A DNA stretch of 64,000 bases from positions 62,001 to 126,000 of the forward strand of contig CAWEFK010000009.1 in assembly GCA_963808315.1 (NCBI GenBank). Direction: 5' to 3'. Both the position numbers and the translations under genes were made by a program. The notes below the pieces were generated by a model. That model worked only from the letters and a program-made list of their open reading frames with translations, made no database searches and was not told where the DNA came from. Shown in pieces: positions 51,175 through 60,324 of the stretch; the stretch's first letter is position 1; every line of letters starts with the position of its first letter. Origin of the DNA: Palsa-504 sp963808315. Its GTDB lineage: Bacteria; Actinomycetota; Actinomycetes; Streptosporangiales; Streptosporangiaceae.

Positions 51175-51813
51175 ATGACCAAAACACCTGATCAGGCCCC
51201 GCGCACTCCCGCAGACGCTCCGCGCATGCCCGCGGACCAACGGCCCGCGGACCAGCGGCCCGCGGACCAGCTCCGCGCCGACGCCCGGCAGAACCGTGCC
51301 CGGCTGATCCTCGCTGCCACCCAGGCGTTTGCGGACAAGGGCGCCGACGCGCCTCTCGAAGACATCGCCAGGCGCGCCGGGGTGGGCATCGGCACCCTCT
51401 ACCGGCACTTCCCCACCCGGCTCGACCTGCAGGCGGCCGTCTTCCGCACCCAGGTTGGCACGGTCTGCGGTGAAGGGGACGCACTGCTGAAAACCGCGAC
51501 ACCCGAGCAGGCCTTCACCGCCTGGATGCGCTCGCTGAACGCCTACCTGGTGACCAAGCGAGGGCTCTCGCGCGCGCTGATCGAGGCGGTAGGCATCGAG
51601 TCCGAGCTCATATCCTCGTGCTGGATGGCGATGCGCGAGACCACCGAGCGGCTCCTGGCGAACGGGCAGCAGGCCGGCGTCATCCGGCCGGACGTCAGCG
51701 CCACCGATGTAATGCGGCTGGTGCACGGGGTAGCGGTGAGCACGGAACGGGCCCCGGAGCGGGCGGACGCGCTGCTGTCCATCGTCCTCGACGGCCTCAA
51801 GGTCAGCCCCTGA
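51175..51813 (+). CDS. TetR-family regulator of the MFS exporter
   Basis: 212 residues. After a 25-residue disordered N terminus with repeated ADQRP units, the TetR domain reads LRADARQNRARLILAATQAF and PLEDIARRAGVGIGTLYRHFPTRLDL. The C-terminal part (FTAWMRSLNAYLVTKRGLSRALIEAVG, LLANGQQAGVIRPDVSATDVMRLVHGV) is of the type in TetR proteins that sense aromatic or drug-like ligands. It is divergent from the DHA2 exporter gene, its likely target. Confidence 0.92.
   Translation: MTKTPDQAPRTPADAPRMPADQRPADQRPADQLRADARQNRARLILAATQAFADKGADAPLEDIARRAGVGIGTLYRHFPTRLDLQAAVFRTQVGTVCGEGDALLKTATPEQAFTAWMRSLNAYLVTKRGLSRALIEAVGIESELISSCWMAMRETTERLLANGQQAGVIRPDVSATDVMRLVHGVAVSTERAPERADALLSIVLDGLKVSP
51229..51270 (+). 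repeat. 15-bp in-frame tandem repeat at the tetR N terminus
   Basis: CCCGCGGACCA[A/G]CGG occurs twice in full and once in part, encoding repeated PADQR. It sits in the disordered segment before the DNA-binding domain. Confidence 0.85.
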
Positions 51814-51851
51814 CCAGGCCGCTCCTTAATGGTCGCGATCGCCTGACCAGA

Positions 51852-51883
51852 AGTACGCGCCTGATTGGGAGTACGCGCCTGAT
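51852..51883. repeat. 14-bp direct repeat after the TetR gene
   Basis: AGTACGCGCCTGAT at 51852-51865 and again at 51870-51883. The rest of the 51,814-52,109 interval shows no supported gene. Confidence 0.6.
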
Positions 51884-52109
51884 CGCCCTGCAAGCGTGTG
51901 CCGCCCGCCACAGCTGTCCCGGCTGCCTCCCCAACCCCGTTCCCGGTCACATCCCGGGCATTGTGCGTGGTGGCTCCGGGTTCGGCGGCCCGGCCGGCTG
52001 ATTGCACGCAAGGTACTCCGCGTCTTGGCCCCGCCCAGGGGGATACGGATCGGCGCGGGCTCGATCGGCGGAGCGGGGGAACGGAGCGGCGGGCGGCGGG
52101 CCGCGTGGG

Positions 52110-52550
52110 TCACAGGTCGGGTGGGCGGTTCTCGTACGGGGTGCTGAGCACGACCGTGGTGCGGGTCGAGACGCCGCCGAGGATGCGGATCTGCTGCAGC
52201 AGGTCCTCGAGCGCGGCCGGGGAAGGCACCCGGACCTTGAGGATGTAGTTCTCATCGCCCGCGACGCTGTAGCAGGCTTCGATCGCGGTCAGGTGCTCGA
52301 GCCGCTGTGGCAGGTCATCGGGCGCCGCGGCGTCGAACGGCTTGATCGACACGAACGCCGTCAGCGGCAGGCCGACATCATCGGGGTCGAACACCGCGAC
52401 ATAGCCCTTGATCACGCCATCCTGCTCGAGGCGGCGGACCCGCTGGTGTACCGCTGACACCGACAAGCCAGCCTGCCTGGCCAGTTCGGTGAAGCTCATC
52501 CGGCCGTTGCGGGCCAGCAGCGACACGATCTTGCGATCTATCTCTTCCAC
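52110..52550 (-). CDS. Lrp/AsnC-family transcriptional regulator
   Basis: 146 residues. Winged helix MEEIDRKIVSLLARNGRMSFTELARQAGLSVSAVHQRVRRLEQDGVIKGYVAV, then the RAM effector domain (AFVSIKPF, LEHLTAIEACYSVAGDENYILKVRV, TRTTVVLSTPYENRPP). Such proteins sense amino acids and often control the divergent gene. The neighbour here is a sugar-type ABC ATPase, which would be an unusual target. The start ATG 52550 has GGAAGAG upstream. Confidence 0.94.
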   Translation of the reverse strand: MEEIDRKIVSLLARNGRMSFTELARQAGLSVSAVHQRVRRLEQDGVIKGYVAVFDPDDVGLPLTAFVSIKPFDAAAPDDLPQRLEHLTAIEACYSVAGDENYILKVRVPSPAALEDLLQQIRILGGVSTRTTVVLSTPYENRPPDL

Positions 52551-52572
52551 GTGGTCACGTTAGCGCCATCGA

Positions 52573-52601
52573 TTGCACCCGGCGGCAGACATTACTAATA
52601 T
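52573..52601 (+). promoter_or_regulatory. Candidate promoter of the second MsmK-type ATPase gene
   Basis: TTGCAC (52573-52578), 17 bp, TAATAT (52596-52601) in a notably AT-rich 100-nt patch between the divergent Lrp and ATPase genes. Further TAAT-rich boxes to 52,640 could be regulator sites. The leader would be about 80 nt. Confidence 0.45.
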
Positions 52602-52687
52602 AACGAAACGATAACGACGTTTACGCTAATGTAACATTCGCCTTCGCGTACTTACTCGCCAGGTCACGGCGAGGTTACGCTGCCGCC

Positions 52688-53917
52688 ATGGCACAGATCA
52701 TTCTCGACCACGTGGAAAAGACCTACACAGGTGGCGTCAAGGCGATCGACGACTTGAGCCTTGACGTCAAAGACGGCGAGTTCATGGTGTTCGTCGGCCC
52801 ATCTGGCTGCGGCAAATCGACCGCGCTCCGGTCGATTGCCGGGCTCGAGGAGATCACCGGGGGAAAGATCCAGATCGGTGACCGGGTGGTCAACGACCTG
52901 CCGCCCAAGGACAGGGACATCGCGATGGTGTTCCAGAACTACGCGCTGTATCCGCACATGACGGTCGAGCAGAACCTGGCGTTCGGCCTGCAGCTGCGCA
53001 AGACGCCGAAGGACGAGATCAAGCGCCGGGTCGACGATGCGGCCCAGATGCTCGGCCTGGAGCAGTACCTCAAGCGCAAGCCGTCCGCGCTGTCCGGTGG
53101 TCAGCGGCAGCGGGTGGCGATGGGCCGCGCCATCGTCCGCGAGCCGCAGGCCTTCCTGATGGACGAGCCGCTGTCCAACCTGGACGCCAAGCTGCGGGTA
53201 TCCATGCGCGCCTCGCTGAACCAGCTGCACGAGCGGCTCGGCGTCACCACCGTCTACGTGACGCACGACCAGGTCGAGGCCATGACGCTCGGCCACCGCG
53301 TCTGCGTGCTGCGGGACGGGCGGCTGCAGCAGGTGGACACGCCGCAGTACCTCTTCGAGGCGCCGGTCAACCTGTTCGTGGCCGGCTTCATCGGCTCGCC
53401 CGCGATGAACTTCGTCAACGCCGACCTGACCAGGGACGACGGCCCGGTGGTCACGTTCGCCGGATACAAGCTGCCGGTGCCCGCCGAGGTCATCGAGGCC
53501 AAGCAGGGGCTCTCGGATTTCATCGGCAAGAAGGTCATCCTCGGTATCAGGCCCTCCGACTTCGAAGACGCCCGCCTGGCCAACCCGCAGTGGGCGAAGA
53601 TGCAGGTCACCACCGGCGTAACCGAGGAACTCGGCAGTGAGATCCACGTGATCTTCACCATCGACGCGCCCCCGGTGGAGCACGCCAGCCTGACCAAGGC
53701 GGCCGACAACGATGACGAAGAAGGCGCGTCCGTGGCCACCCTGATCAGCGGCAAGTCGCTGTGGACCGCCCGCGTGTCGGCCCGCAGCCAGGTCCGGCCT
53801 GGGCAGCCCATCGAGCTCAGCGTGGACACCCACCGTCTTCAGTTCTTCGACCCGCACACCGGCCTGTCCATCGGCCACCCGAAGGCCACCGCCGCGCTGG
53901 CCGAGCAGGTGGGCTAG
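52688..53917 (+). CDS. Sugar ABC transporter ATPase, MsmK/UgpC type (orphan copy)
   Basis: 409 residues. Walker A GPSGCGKS, VFQNYALYPHMTVEQN, signature LSGGQRQR, Walker B FLMDEPLSNLDAKLR, switch YVTHDQ; C-terminal TOBE-like domain with LGIRPSDFEDARL, EELGSEIHVIFTIDAPPVEH and LSVDTHRLQFFDPHTGLSIG. It has its own promoter and no permease or binding protein near, so it may be a shared ATPase serving several sugar importers, as MsmK/MsiK does in other Gram-positives. It resembles the 19.8 kb ATPase, including the extended linker near the C terminus. Confidence 0.94.
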   Translation: MAQIILDHVEKTYTGGVKAIDDLSLDVKDGEFMVFVGPSGCGKSTALRSIAGLEEITGGKIQIGDRVVNDLPPKDRDIAMVFQNYALYPHMTVEQNLAFGLQLRKTPKDEIKRRVDDAAQMLGLEQYLKRKPSALSGGQRQRVAMGRAIVREPQAFLMDEPLSNLDAKLRVSMRASLNQLHERLGVTTVYVTHDQVEAMTLGHRVCVLRDGRLQQVDTPQYLFEAPVNLFVAGFIGSPAMNFVNADLTRDDGPVVTFAGYKLPVPAEVIEAKQGLSDFIGKKVILGIRPSDFEDARLANPQWAKMQVTTGVTEELGSEIHVIFTIDAPPVEHASLTKAADNDDEEGASVATLISGKSLWTARVSARSQVRPGQPIELSVDTHRLQFFDPHTGLSIGHPKATAALAEQVG

Positions 53918-53968
53918 GCCGGGGCTAGCCGGGGCTAGGCCACAGCAGCGGCGGTCCGTGCGAAACTA

Positions 53969-54904
53969 ATGGGGATGCGTCGGAACCCGGAAGAACTCTT
54001 CGAGCTGAGTCCGGCCGCGCCCGATATCTCAGCCGCACCGATGTTGCTCTACCTGGAGGGCTTCATCGATGCGGGCAACGCGGGCCGCCTGCTCGCCGAG
54101 CACCTGCTGCGCGCCTTCTCGCATGAGACGATCGCGCGGTTCGATGTCGACCGGCTGATCGACTACAGGTCACGTCGTCCGCTGATGACCTACGACAACA
54201 ACCGCTGGGAGAGTTACGACTCGCCCGAGCTGGCGCTGCACCTGCTGCGCGACGCGGCCGAGCGGCCGTTCCTGCTGCTGACCGGGCCCGAGCCCGATCA
54301 CGAGTGGGACCTGTTCACCGAAGCGGTGCTGGCGATCGCCAACCGGCTCGAGGCAGGCCCGGCGATCAGCTTCCTCGGCATTCCGGCCGGAATGCCGCAC
54401 ACGCGGCCGCTCGGCGTGATCGCGCACGCGACCCGGGAGGAGCTGATGACCGGCTTCCAGCAGCTGCCCAGCCGGATCCAGGTCCCCGGCAGCGCGCCGG
54501 CCCTCATCGAGCTGAGGTTCGGCGAGGCGGGCCGGGACGCGCTCGGCTTCGCGGTGCAGGTTCCGCATTACCTGGCGCAAGCCGTCTATCCCCCGGCCGC
54601 GCTGGCCCTGCTCGGCGCGATGACCACCGCCACGAGCCTCGACCTGCCCGACACCGACCTCCGCGAGGCCGCCGAGCGCACCAATGAGGCGATAGAACGC
54701 CAGGTGGCGGAGTCCGCGGAGGTCGGCGAGCTGGTCCACGCGCTCGAGCAGCAGTACGACAGCGCCACCGCCGAAGCAGCGGAGAACCCGGTGAGCGGCC
54801 TGCTCGCCGAGGGCGAGGCGATGCCCACCGCGGACGAGCTGGCCGCCCAGTTCGAGCGATTCCTGGCCGAGAACCAGGGCCGCACGGACCCGCCGGAGCT
54901 CTAG
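53969..54904 (+). CDS. PAC2-family protein
   Basis: 311 residues. PAC2 core: PMLLYLEGFIDAGNAGRLLAEHLL, IARFDVDRLIDYRSRRPLMTYDNNRW, LLTGPEPDHEWDLFTEAVLAIANRL, ISFLGIPAGMPHTRPLGV and FAVQVPHYLAQAVYPPAALALLGAM. The fold is that of proteasome assembly chaperone 2; actinobacterial members are widespread and often encoded near proteasome or peptidase genes, though their task is not settled. The C-terminal 80 residues are a charged helical extension. The neighbour on the other side is an M24 peptidase, convergent with a 13-nt gap. ATG 53975 is an alternative start. Confidence 0.9.
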   Translation: MGMRRNPEELFELSPAAPDISAAPMLLYLEGFIDAGNAGRLLAEHLLRAFSHETIARFDVDRLIDYRSRRPLMTYDNNRWESYDSPELALHLLRDAAERPFLLLTGPEPDHEWDLFTEAVLAIANRLEAGPAISFLGIPAGMPHTRPLGVIAHATREELMTGFQQLPSRIQVPGSAPALIELRFGEAGRDALGFAVQVPHYLAQAVYPPAALALLGAMTTATSLDLPDTDLREAAERTNEAIERQVAESAEVGELVHALEQQYDSATAEAAENPVSGLLAEGEAMPTADELAAQFERFLAENQGRTDPPEL

Positions 54905-54917
54905 CAGGCCGGGCGAC

Positions 54918-56031
54918 CTAGCCCGCGACGGCCAGTTCCCTGGGGGTGTGGTTCAGTCGCTCGACGCCGTTCTCTGTGCAGACGACGATGTCTTCGATGC
55001 GCGCGCCGTGCGGCCCCGGGTAGATGCCGGGCTCGACGGAGAACGCCATGCCGGGCTCGAGCGGCTCGTCGTTGTCCGGCCACGATGTAGGGGTCCTCGT
55101 GCGCCTCGAGCCCGATCCCGTGGCCGGTCCGGTGGAAGAAGGCCTCCCCGTAGCCAGCCCTGGTGATCGGCTCGCGCGCGGCCGCGTCGACCGACTCCGC
55201 CGTCACCCCGGGCCGCACCGCGGCGCACGCGGCCTCCTGGGCGTCGTACAGCACCTCGTAGTACGCGGCGAACTCGGGCGGCGGCTCACCGATGGCGTAG
55301 GTGCGGGTGCTGTCCGAGCAGTATCCCGAGGGCATCGTGCCGCCGATGTCCACCACCACGACATCCCCGGCGGTCAGCACCCGGTCGGACACCTCATGAT
55401 GCGGGCTGGCGGCGTTCGGCCCCGACCCGACGATCACGAAGTCCACGGTGGCGTGCCCCTCGCCCAGGATGGACTCCGCGATCACGGAGCCGACGGCGCG
55501 TTCGGTCAGGCCGGGGCGCAGCCAGCCGGCCACCTGCGCGTGCACGCGGTCGATCGCGGCACCCGGCCTCCCGCAGCGCCGCGACCTCGGCCGGGGTCTT
55601 CCTGATCCGCAGCGGGCGCAACGCGGCTCCGGCCAGTTCCAGCCGCGCGGCGGGCAGCGTGTCGCGGAACTTCAGCACCGACAGCGCCCACATGCGGTCC
55701 GACACCCCGACCGTCGCCGACCCGGCCGAGCTTCCCGGCGACCAGCGCGAACGGGTCGTCGGTCTCCTCCCACGGGATCATCTCCAGGCCATGCGAGCCG
55801 GCCGGGGAAGCCTGCGCGGCCGCCAGTTCCAGGCGCGGTACGAACAGCGCCGGGTCACCCTGCGCCGGTACGATCAGGCAGGTCAGCCGCTCGAGCTGCT
55901 GGGCGTCGTAACCAATGACATACCTCAGGTCCGGGCCGGGTGTCAGCAGCACGGCGTCCAGCCCGGCCGCGCCGACCGCCGTCGCGTACCAGGGCTAGCC
56001 GGGCCGCGGGATAAAGTTCGTCCGTCGTCAC
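54918..56031 (-). CDS. M24-family Xaa-Pro peptidase, frameshifted
   Basis: About 370 residues. Start GTG 56031 (VTTDELYPAARLA), then after an indel near 55,995 YATAVGAAGLDAVLLTPGPDLRYVIGYDA. N-terminal creatinase-like domain to about 150 (LELAAAQAS, MIPWEETDDPFALVAGKLG). Catalytic domain: DVVVVDIGGTMPSGYCSDSTRTY with both metal Asp residues, FFHRTGHGIGLEAHEDPYIV with the metal His, and in a third frame the ending GVERLNHTPRELAVAG with a stop at 54,918. Indels near 55,720, 55,565 and 55,085. Removes an N-terminal residue before proline from peptides; Mn or Co dependent. Confidence 0.85.
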
Positions 56032-56055
56032 GAGTTAGATGCTAGGCCCGCGACC

Positions 56056-56964
56056 CTAGCCTTGTGAAACCGCGGTGACAAACCGGGTCAGCGACGAGCC
56101 AAGGCCCCACCGTTCCCCCAGTTCCTTCAGCCGGTCCGCGTCGACGGGCACCACGGGCAGCTCCCCGCCGATCTCGGGCAGCGGGACGTCCTGGACGACC
56201 CGGACCACCGACAGGGCCACGTCCAGGTAGTCCCTGGCCTTCTCGAGCTTGTCCCGGCTGCCGCGCGGAAAGCCGCCGTGGCCCGCATCCAGAGCGGTGG
56301 TGATCCCCTCGATACTGCCGAACGTATTGATCAGCGCGGCCGCGGTCTTCTCCCCCACGCCCGGGCACGCCGGGCAGGCCGTCGCTCGGGTCGCCGCGCA
56401 GCGCGGCGAAGTCGGCGTAGGCCCGGCCCGGGATGCCGTACTTCGCGGCCACCGCCGCCTCGTCGATCACGTCCATGTTGAGCAGGCCGCGCACGGTGTA
56501 GATGATGCGGACGCCCCGAGCGTCATCGACCAGCTGGAACAGGTCCCGGTCGCCCGTCACCACGTCCACCGGGTCGGCCGGACAGGGCCGAGAGCGTGGC
56601 CATGACGTCGTCCGCCTCGAACCCCGGGCTGCCCGGCGACCGCCAGCCCCGACACCCGCAGCACCTCTTCGATCACCGGGATCTGGGCGGCGAGCGCGGG
56701 CGGGGTCTCTTCGGCGCCGTCGGCGGCCAGCCGGTGCGCCTTGTAGGAGGGAATCGCCGCGACCCGGAAGGCCGGCCGCCAGTCCGCGTCCAGGCAGGCG
56801 ACCAGCCGGGCCGGATGCCGGGCCCGGACCAGCCTGCCGATGGTGTCGAGCAGGCCGCGCACCGCATTGACCGGCGTGCCGTCCGGCGCCCGGACGGTGT
56901 CCGGCACCCCGAAGAACGCCCGGTAGTACAGCGACGCGGTATCAAGCAGCATCAGCGAGCCCAC
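56056..56964 (-). CDS. 5'-3' exonuclease (FEN/PolA N-domain type), frameshifted
   Basis: About 300 residues. N terminus GSLMLLDTASLYYRAFFGVPDTVRAPDGTPVNAVRGLLD carries the first metal Asp; VACLDADWRPAFRVAAIPSYKAHR is the DNA-contact arch. After indels near 56,635 and 56,580 VDVVTGDRDLFQLVDDARGV gives the second acidic cluster; after one near 56,368 the helix-hairpin-helix part MGEKTAAALINTFGSIEGITTAL follows. Free-standing flap nuclease of the kind that acts with polymerase I in primer removal and repair. GTG 56964 or ATG 56952 may be the start. Confidence 0.85.
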
Positions 56965-57008
56965 CCCGCCATCCTGCCAGTGCCGGTGCGGGGAGGCGAC
57001 CTTGACCG

Positions 57009-57595
57009 CTACAACAGCACAACCTTGCCGTCGACGATCTTGATCTGCTTCTTCGGCAGCGGCCTGGGCGCCGGGCCGGTGACCACGGCGCCGGTGGTGA
57101 TCTTGAACTCGCTGCCGTGGCAGGGGCAGTCGATGGTGCCGTTGGCGACCTCGCTGAGGATGCAGCCCACGTGCGTGCACACCGCGCTGAACCCCTGGTA
57201 CTGACCGCGGGCCGGCTGGGTCACGACCACCTTCGCCGCGGTGAAGATCTTGCCGCCGCCGACCGGGATCTCGCTGGCCGCGCCGAGCACGGTGCCGGTG
57301 ACCTTGGGCCCCATGGCGCCCTTCTCCGGCTTGTCCCTGGCGGGGCTGGAGGTGGCCTGGGAGCCGCCGGACGCCCCATGGCGCCCGGGCTGGTCATGGC
57401 GGACGGGCCCGGGCTGCTCTGGTCGACCACGCCCGCCTCGTTGGCGTCATAGGGCACCGCCGCGGTGCTGCACCCGGCCAGCGCCCCGCCCAGCCCGGCC
57501 AGGCTCGCTCCCAGCAGCACGCCGCGCCTGGTCGGGCGCGGCGTCCCGTCGCCGATCACGGCCCGGTCGCCGATCGCGTTAGATCTGGCCGTCAT
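57009..57595 (-). CDS. Rieske [2Fe-2S] lipoprotein with Tat signal, one frameshift
   Basis: About 195 residues. The N terminus has the twin-arginine stretch TRRGVLLGASLAGLGGALAGC, ending in a lipobox, so it is exported folded and lipid-anchored. A Ser/Pro/Ala linker follows, broken by an indel near 57,365. The Rieske domain has both cluster loops: CTHVGC and CPCHGSEF, supplying two Cys and two His. These small periplasmic-side Rieske proteins occur in many actinobacteria; the electron partner is unknown. ATG 57595 lies after AAGGGTGG. It is upstream of and on the same strand as the exonuclease gene. Confidence 0.9.
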
Positions 57596-57709
57596 GGACC
57601 ACCCTTCGTTCGTCCAGCGTCCGCTCCGCGACTCCGTTCTACGACAGCGGCGCTGTGCCGCAGGGCGGTGACGCGATCTGTAAGAGTCCGGTAACCGGGG
57701 CACGCCTTT

Positions 57710-57739
57710 CCGTAGGGCACGAACGTTGCCGTAGGGCAC
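57710..57739. repeat. 11-bp direct repeat upstream of the Rieske gene
   Basis: CCGTAGGGCAC at 57710-57720 and 57729-57739, start-to-start distance 19 bp, about 115-145 nt upstream of the Rieske start. Such spacing suits a regulator binding the same face of the helix. Confidence 0.5.
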
Positions 57740-57785
57740 TATGTCCCTGGTAACACGCGGACCGTTCGGCAGAGTTCTGAGGTGG

Positions 57786-58025
57786 TCAGGCGGTGGGGTC
57801 CGGCCAGCTGGCCGCGAGCGCAGAGACCCGCCCGGCCGCCTCCGGCAGGCTCAGGCCCCGACCCACCGCCACCCCGACCAGGTAGGCCGTCAGCGGCGCG
57901 GCCGGCCGGGCCACCCCGTGGGCGACGTCGCGCGCCAGGTCGAGCACGGTCGCTGAGTCCGCGAACGCGGGGTCGAGCCCGAGGTCGGCGCAGACCGCGG
58001 CCGTCCACTCCTGCAGGGTGTTCAT
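57786..58025 (-). CDS. DUF6457-type small protein
   Basis: 79 residues: MNTLQEWTAAVCADLGLDPAF, then VLDLARDVAHGVARPAAPLTAYLVGVAVGRG. This matches the small helical family I know as DUF6457, which in other actinobacteria is often fused to or encoded next to MobA (molybdenum cofactor guanylyltransferase). A mobA gene lies 4 kb away here. Probably helical and cytoplasmic; a role with molybdopterin is inferred only from those fusions. Confidence 0.7.
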   Translation of the reverse strand: MNTLQEWTAAVCADLGLDPAFADSATVLDLARDVAHGVARPAAPLTAYLVGVAVGRGLSLPEAAGRVSALAASWPDPTA

Positions 58026-58134
58026 TCCTTCAGCCTAAGGCTGCAGGCCGGCCGCAGGTTCTGCGCCGCTCCGGGCCTCTTACCGCTCCTTGGGTAAGGA
58101 AGATATCGTCAGATGGTGACGGGAACTGACCGGC

Positions 58135-59140
58135 ATGGCCACGGCCCGGCGCCCGGCGTTTCCGGGTCGGACGCCAGGTGGCTTTCCGGCTGCGCTGGCC
58201 CTGATCCTGGCGTTCATGGCCGGCGAGATCGTGGCCGGCCTGGCCGCGCACTCGCTGGCGCTGATCTCCGACGCCGCGCACATGCTGACCGACGCCGCGT
58301 CCATCGCGCTGGTGCTGGTCACCGCCCGGCTGGCGGCCCGGCCGCCGACGGGCGGCTACACCTACGGGCTGCGGCGTACCGAGATCATGTCGGCGCAGGC
58401 CAACGGCATCACCCTGGTCCTGCTCGCGGCCTGGCTCGGCTACTCGGCGATCCGGCGGCTGGTGACGCCGCTCGCGACCAGCGGCGGGACGGTTCTCGGC
58501 GGTGGCGCTGGCCGGGGTGGCCGTCAACCTCGCCGCGACCCTGCTGATCGCCCGAGCGGGCGGCCGCGCCGCATCCCGGTGGCCACGGCGCATGGCGACC
58601 ACGTCGGCCACCAGAGCCTGAACGTCACGGGCGCGTTCAAGCACATCCTCACCGACCTCTACGCGTTCGCCGCCACCGCGGTGGCGGGCCTGGTCATCGT
58701 GCTGACCGGGTTCACCCGGGCCGACGCGATCGCCACGCTCGTCGTGGTGGTGCTGATGGTGTACGCGGGGGCCGGGCTGATCAAGGAGTCGGGCCGGATC
58801 TTCCTCGAGGCCGCGCCCGCGGGACTGGATCCGGCGGCGGTCGGCGCCGCGATGGCGGCCCGCCGGCACGTCACCGAGGTCCACGACCTGCACATCTGGG
58901 AGATCACCTCGGGCCTGCCCGCCGCCTCCGCCCACATCCTGGTCGCGCCGGGCGAGGATTGCCACGCGGTCCGCGCGGACCTGGAGGCGTTCCTGGCCAG
59001 CCAGTACGACATCACCCACGCCACCTTGCAGGTCGACCACGCGGCGCTGCGGCCGGTCACGCGCCCGGACCGGCTGGTCCGCCGCCGAGCCGCACTGCGA
59101 CGACGCGCACGGCCCGGCCTACCGGCCCGCCGACTGCTGA
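58135..59140 (+). CDS. Cation diffusion facilitator (Zn/Cd/Co efflux), frameshifted
   Basis: About 335 residues, six membrane helices. The paired metal sites are visible: SLALISDAAHMLTDAAS in helix 2 and FKHILTDLYAFAATAVAG in helix 5 (both HxxxD). The cytoplasmic C-terminal domain has VTEVHDLHIWEITSGLPAASAHILV and DITHATLQVDH. Indels near 58,500 and 58,610 put helix 4 (VALAGVAVNLAATLLIARA) in another frame; a third near 59,080 restores the His-rich end EPHCDDAHGP and a stop at 59,138-59,140. Exports divalent metal in exchange for protons. Start ATG 58135. Confidence 0.88.
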
Positions 59141-59173
59141 CCCGGCGCGGCCGCTCAGGGCCGCCGCGGCCGC

Positions 59174-60324
59174 TCAGCTCCGGCGCAGGTGCTGACGCAG
59201 GAACACGAGCAGCGCCGTGCCCTGAGGCTGGCCGAACCAGCGGGCATGGCCGATCAGGTACTCGTACGCCAGGTCGGCATCGGCGGCCGAACGGGTCACG
59301 CCGGTGAAGTAGTCGGCTTCCGACAGCGCGTACTCCAGGTGAACGACGGGCAGCACCGCGGGCAGCGCGGCGGCCTCGGCCCCGGTCAGCGGGCGTACCT
59401 CCTGGTACCCGTCCAGCAGGGCGGCCGCGGCGCCGGGTCGGCGCCGGAGTCGGCGTCAGCGCCCGTGGCCAGGTCGAGCCAGGGCACCACGCTGCGCTCG
59501 AGCGCGATGGCCAGGTCATGCACGGCGAACGTGCGGTTGGCCAGCCCGAGGTCGAAGATCCCGGCGACCTGGGCGCTGGGCTCAGCCGAGGTCCAGGACA
59601 GGTTGGACGGGTGCCAGTCGCCGTGCCCCCACTGCGCGGGCAGCGACCTGGCGCGCGGGGCGACGCGGCGGATCAGCGGAAGCACGATGGCGGTGAAGTC
59701 CTCGGGCCAGCGGCGTCCGGCCAGGTAGGCGGCTAGGCCGGGGCGCTCGCCGATCAGGCGGTCCGCCTCGGCGCGCGGATCGGCCGCGCCGATGAGGCGG
59801 CAGGAGTTCATCAGCACCGCGAACGGGCGGGCCGGCGCGGGAAAGTCCGCCGCGGCCAGGTGCAGGGCCGCCAGCGCTCGGCCGGCCGCGTGCGCGTGCC
59901 CCGGGCTGGCGTACGGCGACCAGCTGACCGCGTCGCGGTACAGGTCAGCGCCCGCCGCCAGCTGGTGCGCCTCGTAGCAGAAGTCTCCCCGGCGCAGCAC
60001 CGGCTGGCCGTTCGCGCGGTGCAGGACCAGGGGTACCGGCTGTCCCCGGCGGCGCAGGTGGGCGGCGAAGGCATGCTCGGCGGCCAGCTGGGCCGGGTTC
60101 CTGACGCGCACGTGATGGCGCTTGAGGAAGATCGTCGCGCTGCCCCGGCGGACCAGCGCGGCCGCCGACATCGGCCGCGGGCTCCGCCAGGTCACCACCG
60201 GCTGGTCCGTCCAGGACCCCAGCCGCGAGAGGACCTCGCGCACCTCCTCGTCGGTCAGCGCGGGCCAGTGGGGTTCGGCCAGCTCCCGGCCCATGCCGTG
60301 GACCAGGTGCGGCGGGCCGGTCAC
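59174..60324 (-). CDS. APH-fold kinase in a TPP-riboswitch operon (candidate thiamine/HMP kinase), one frameshift
   Basis: About 384 residues. Kinase motifs: the nucleotide lysine region ATIFLKRHHVRV, the catalytic loop QWGHGDWHPSNLSW and the metal loop VAGIFDLGLAN. This is the aminoglycoside/choline/thiamine kinase fold. An indel near 59,440 leads to the last part YALSEADYFTGVTRSAADADLAYEYLIGHARWF. GTG 60324 overlaps the stop of the CytX-like gene (GTGA), so both are read from the mRNA with the TPP riboswitch. That context points to phosphorylation of an imported thiamine precursor rather than an antibiotic; the substrate is not proven. Confidence 0.8.

Noticed and set aside
52664..53878. 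404-codon minus-strand frame over the second ATPase
   Set aside because: Same shadow composition as antisense of the other ATPase; no family features.
58030..59040. Long minus-strand open frame over the cation efflux gene
   Set aside because: Arg/Gly/Asp/Val-rich shadow; the plus strand holds the CDF metal motifs.
59174..60324. Aminoglycoside resistance kinase
   Set aside because: Fold allows it, but the 4-nt overlap with a TPP-regulated transporter makes a thiamine-related substrate more likely.
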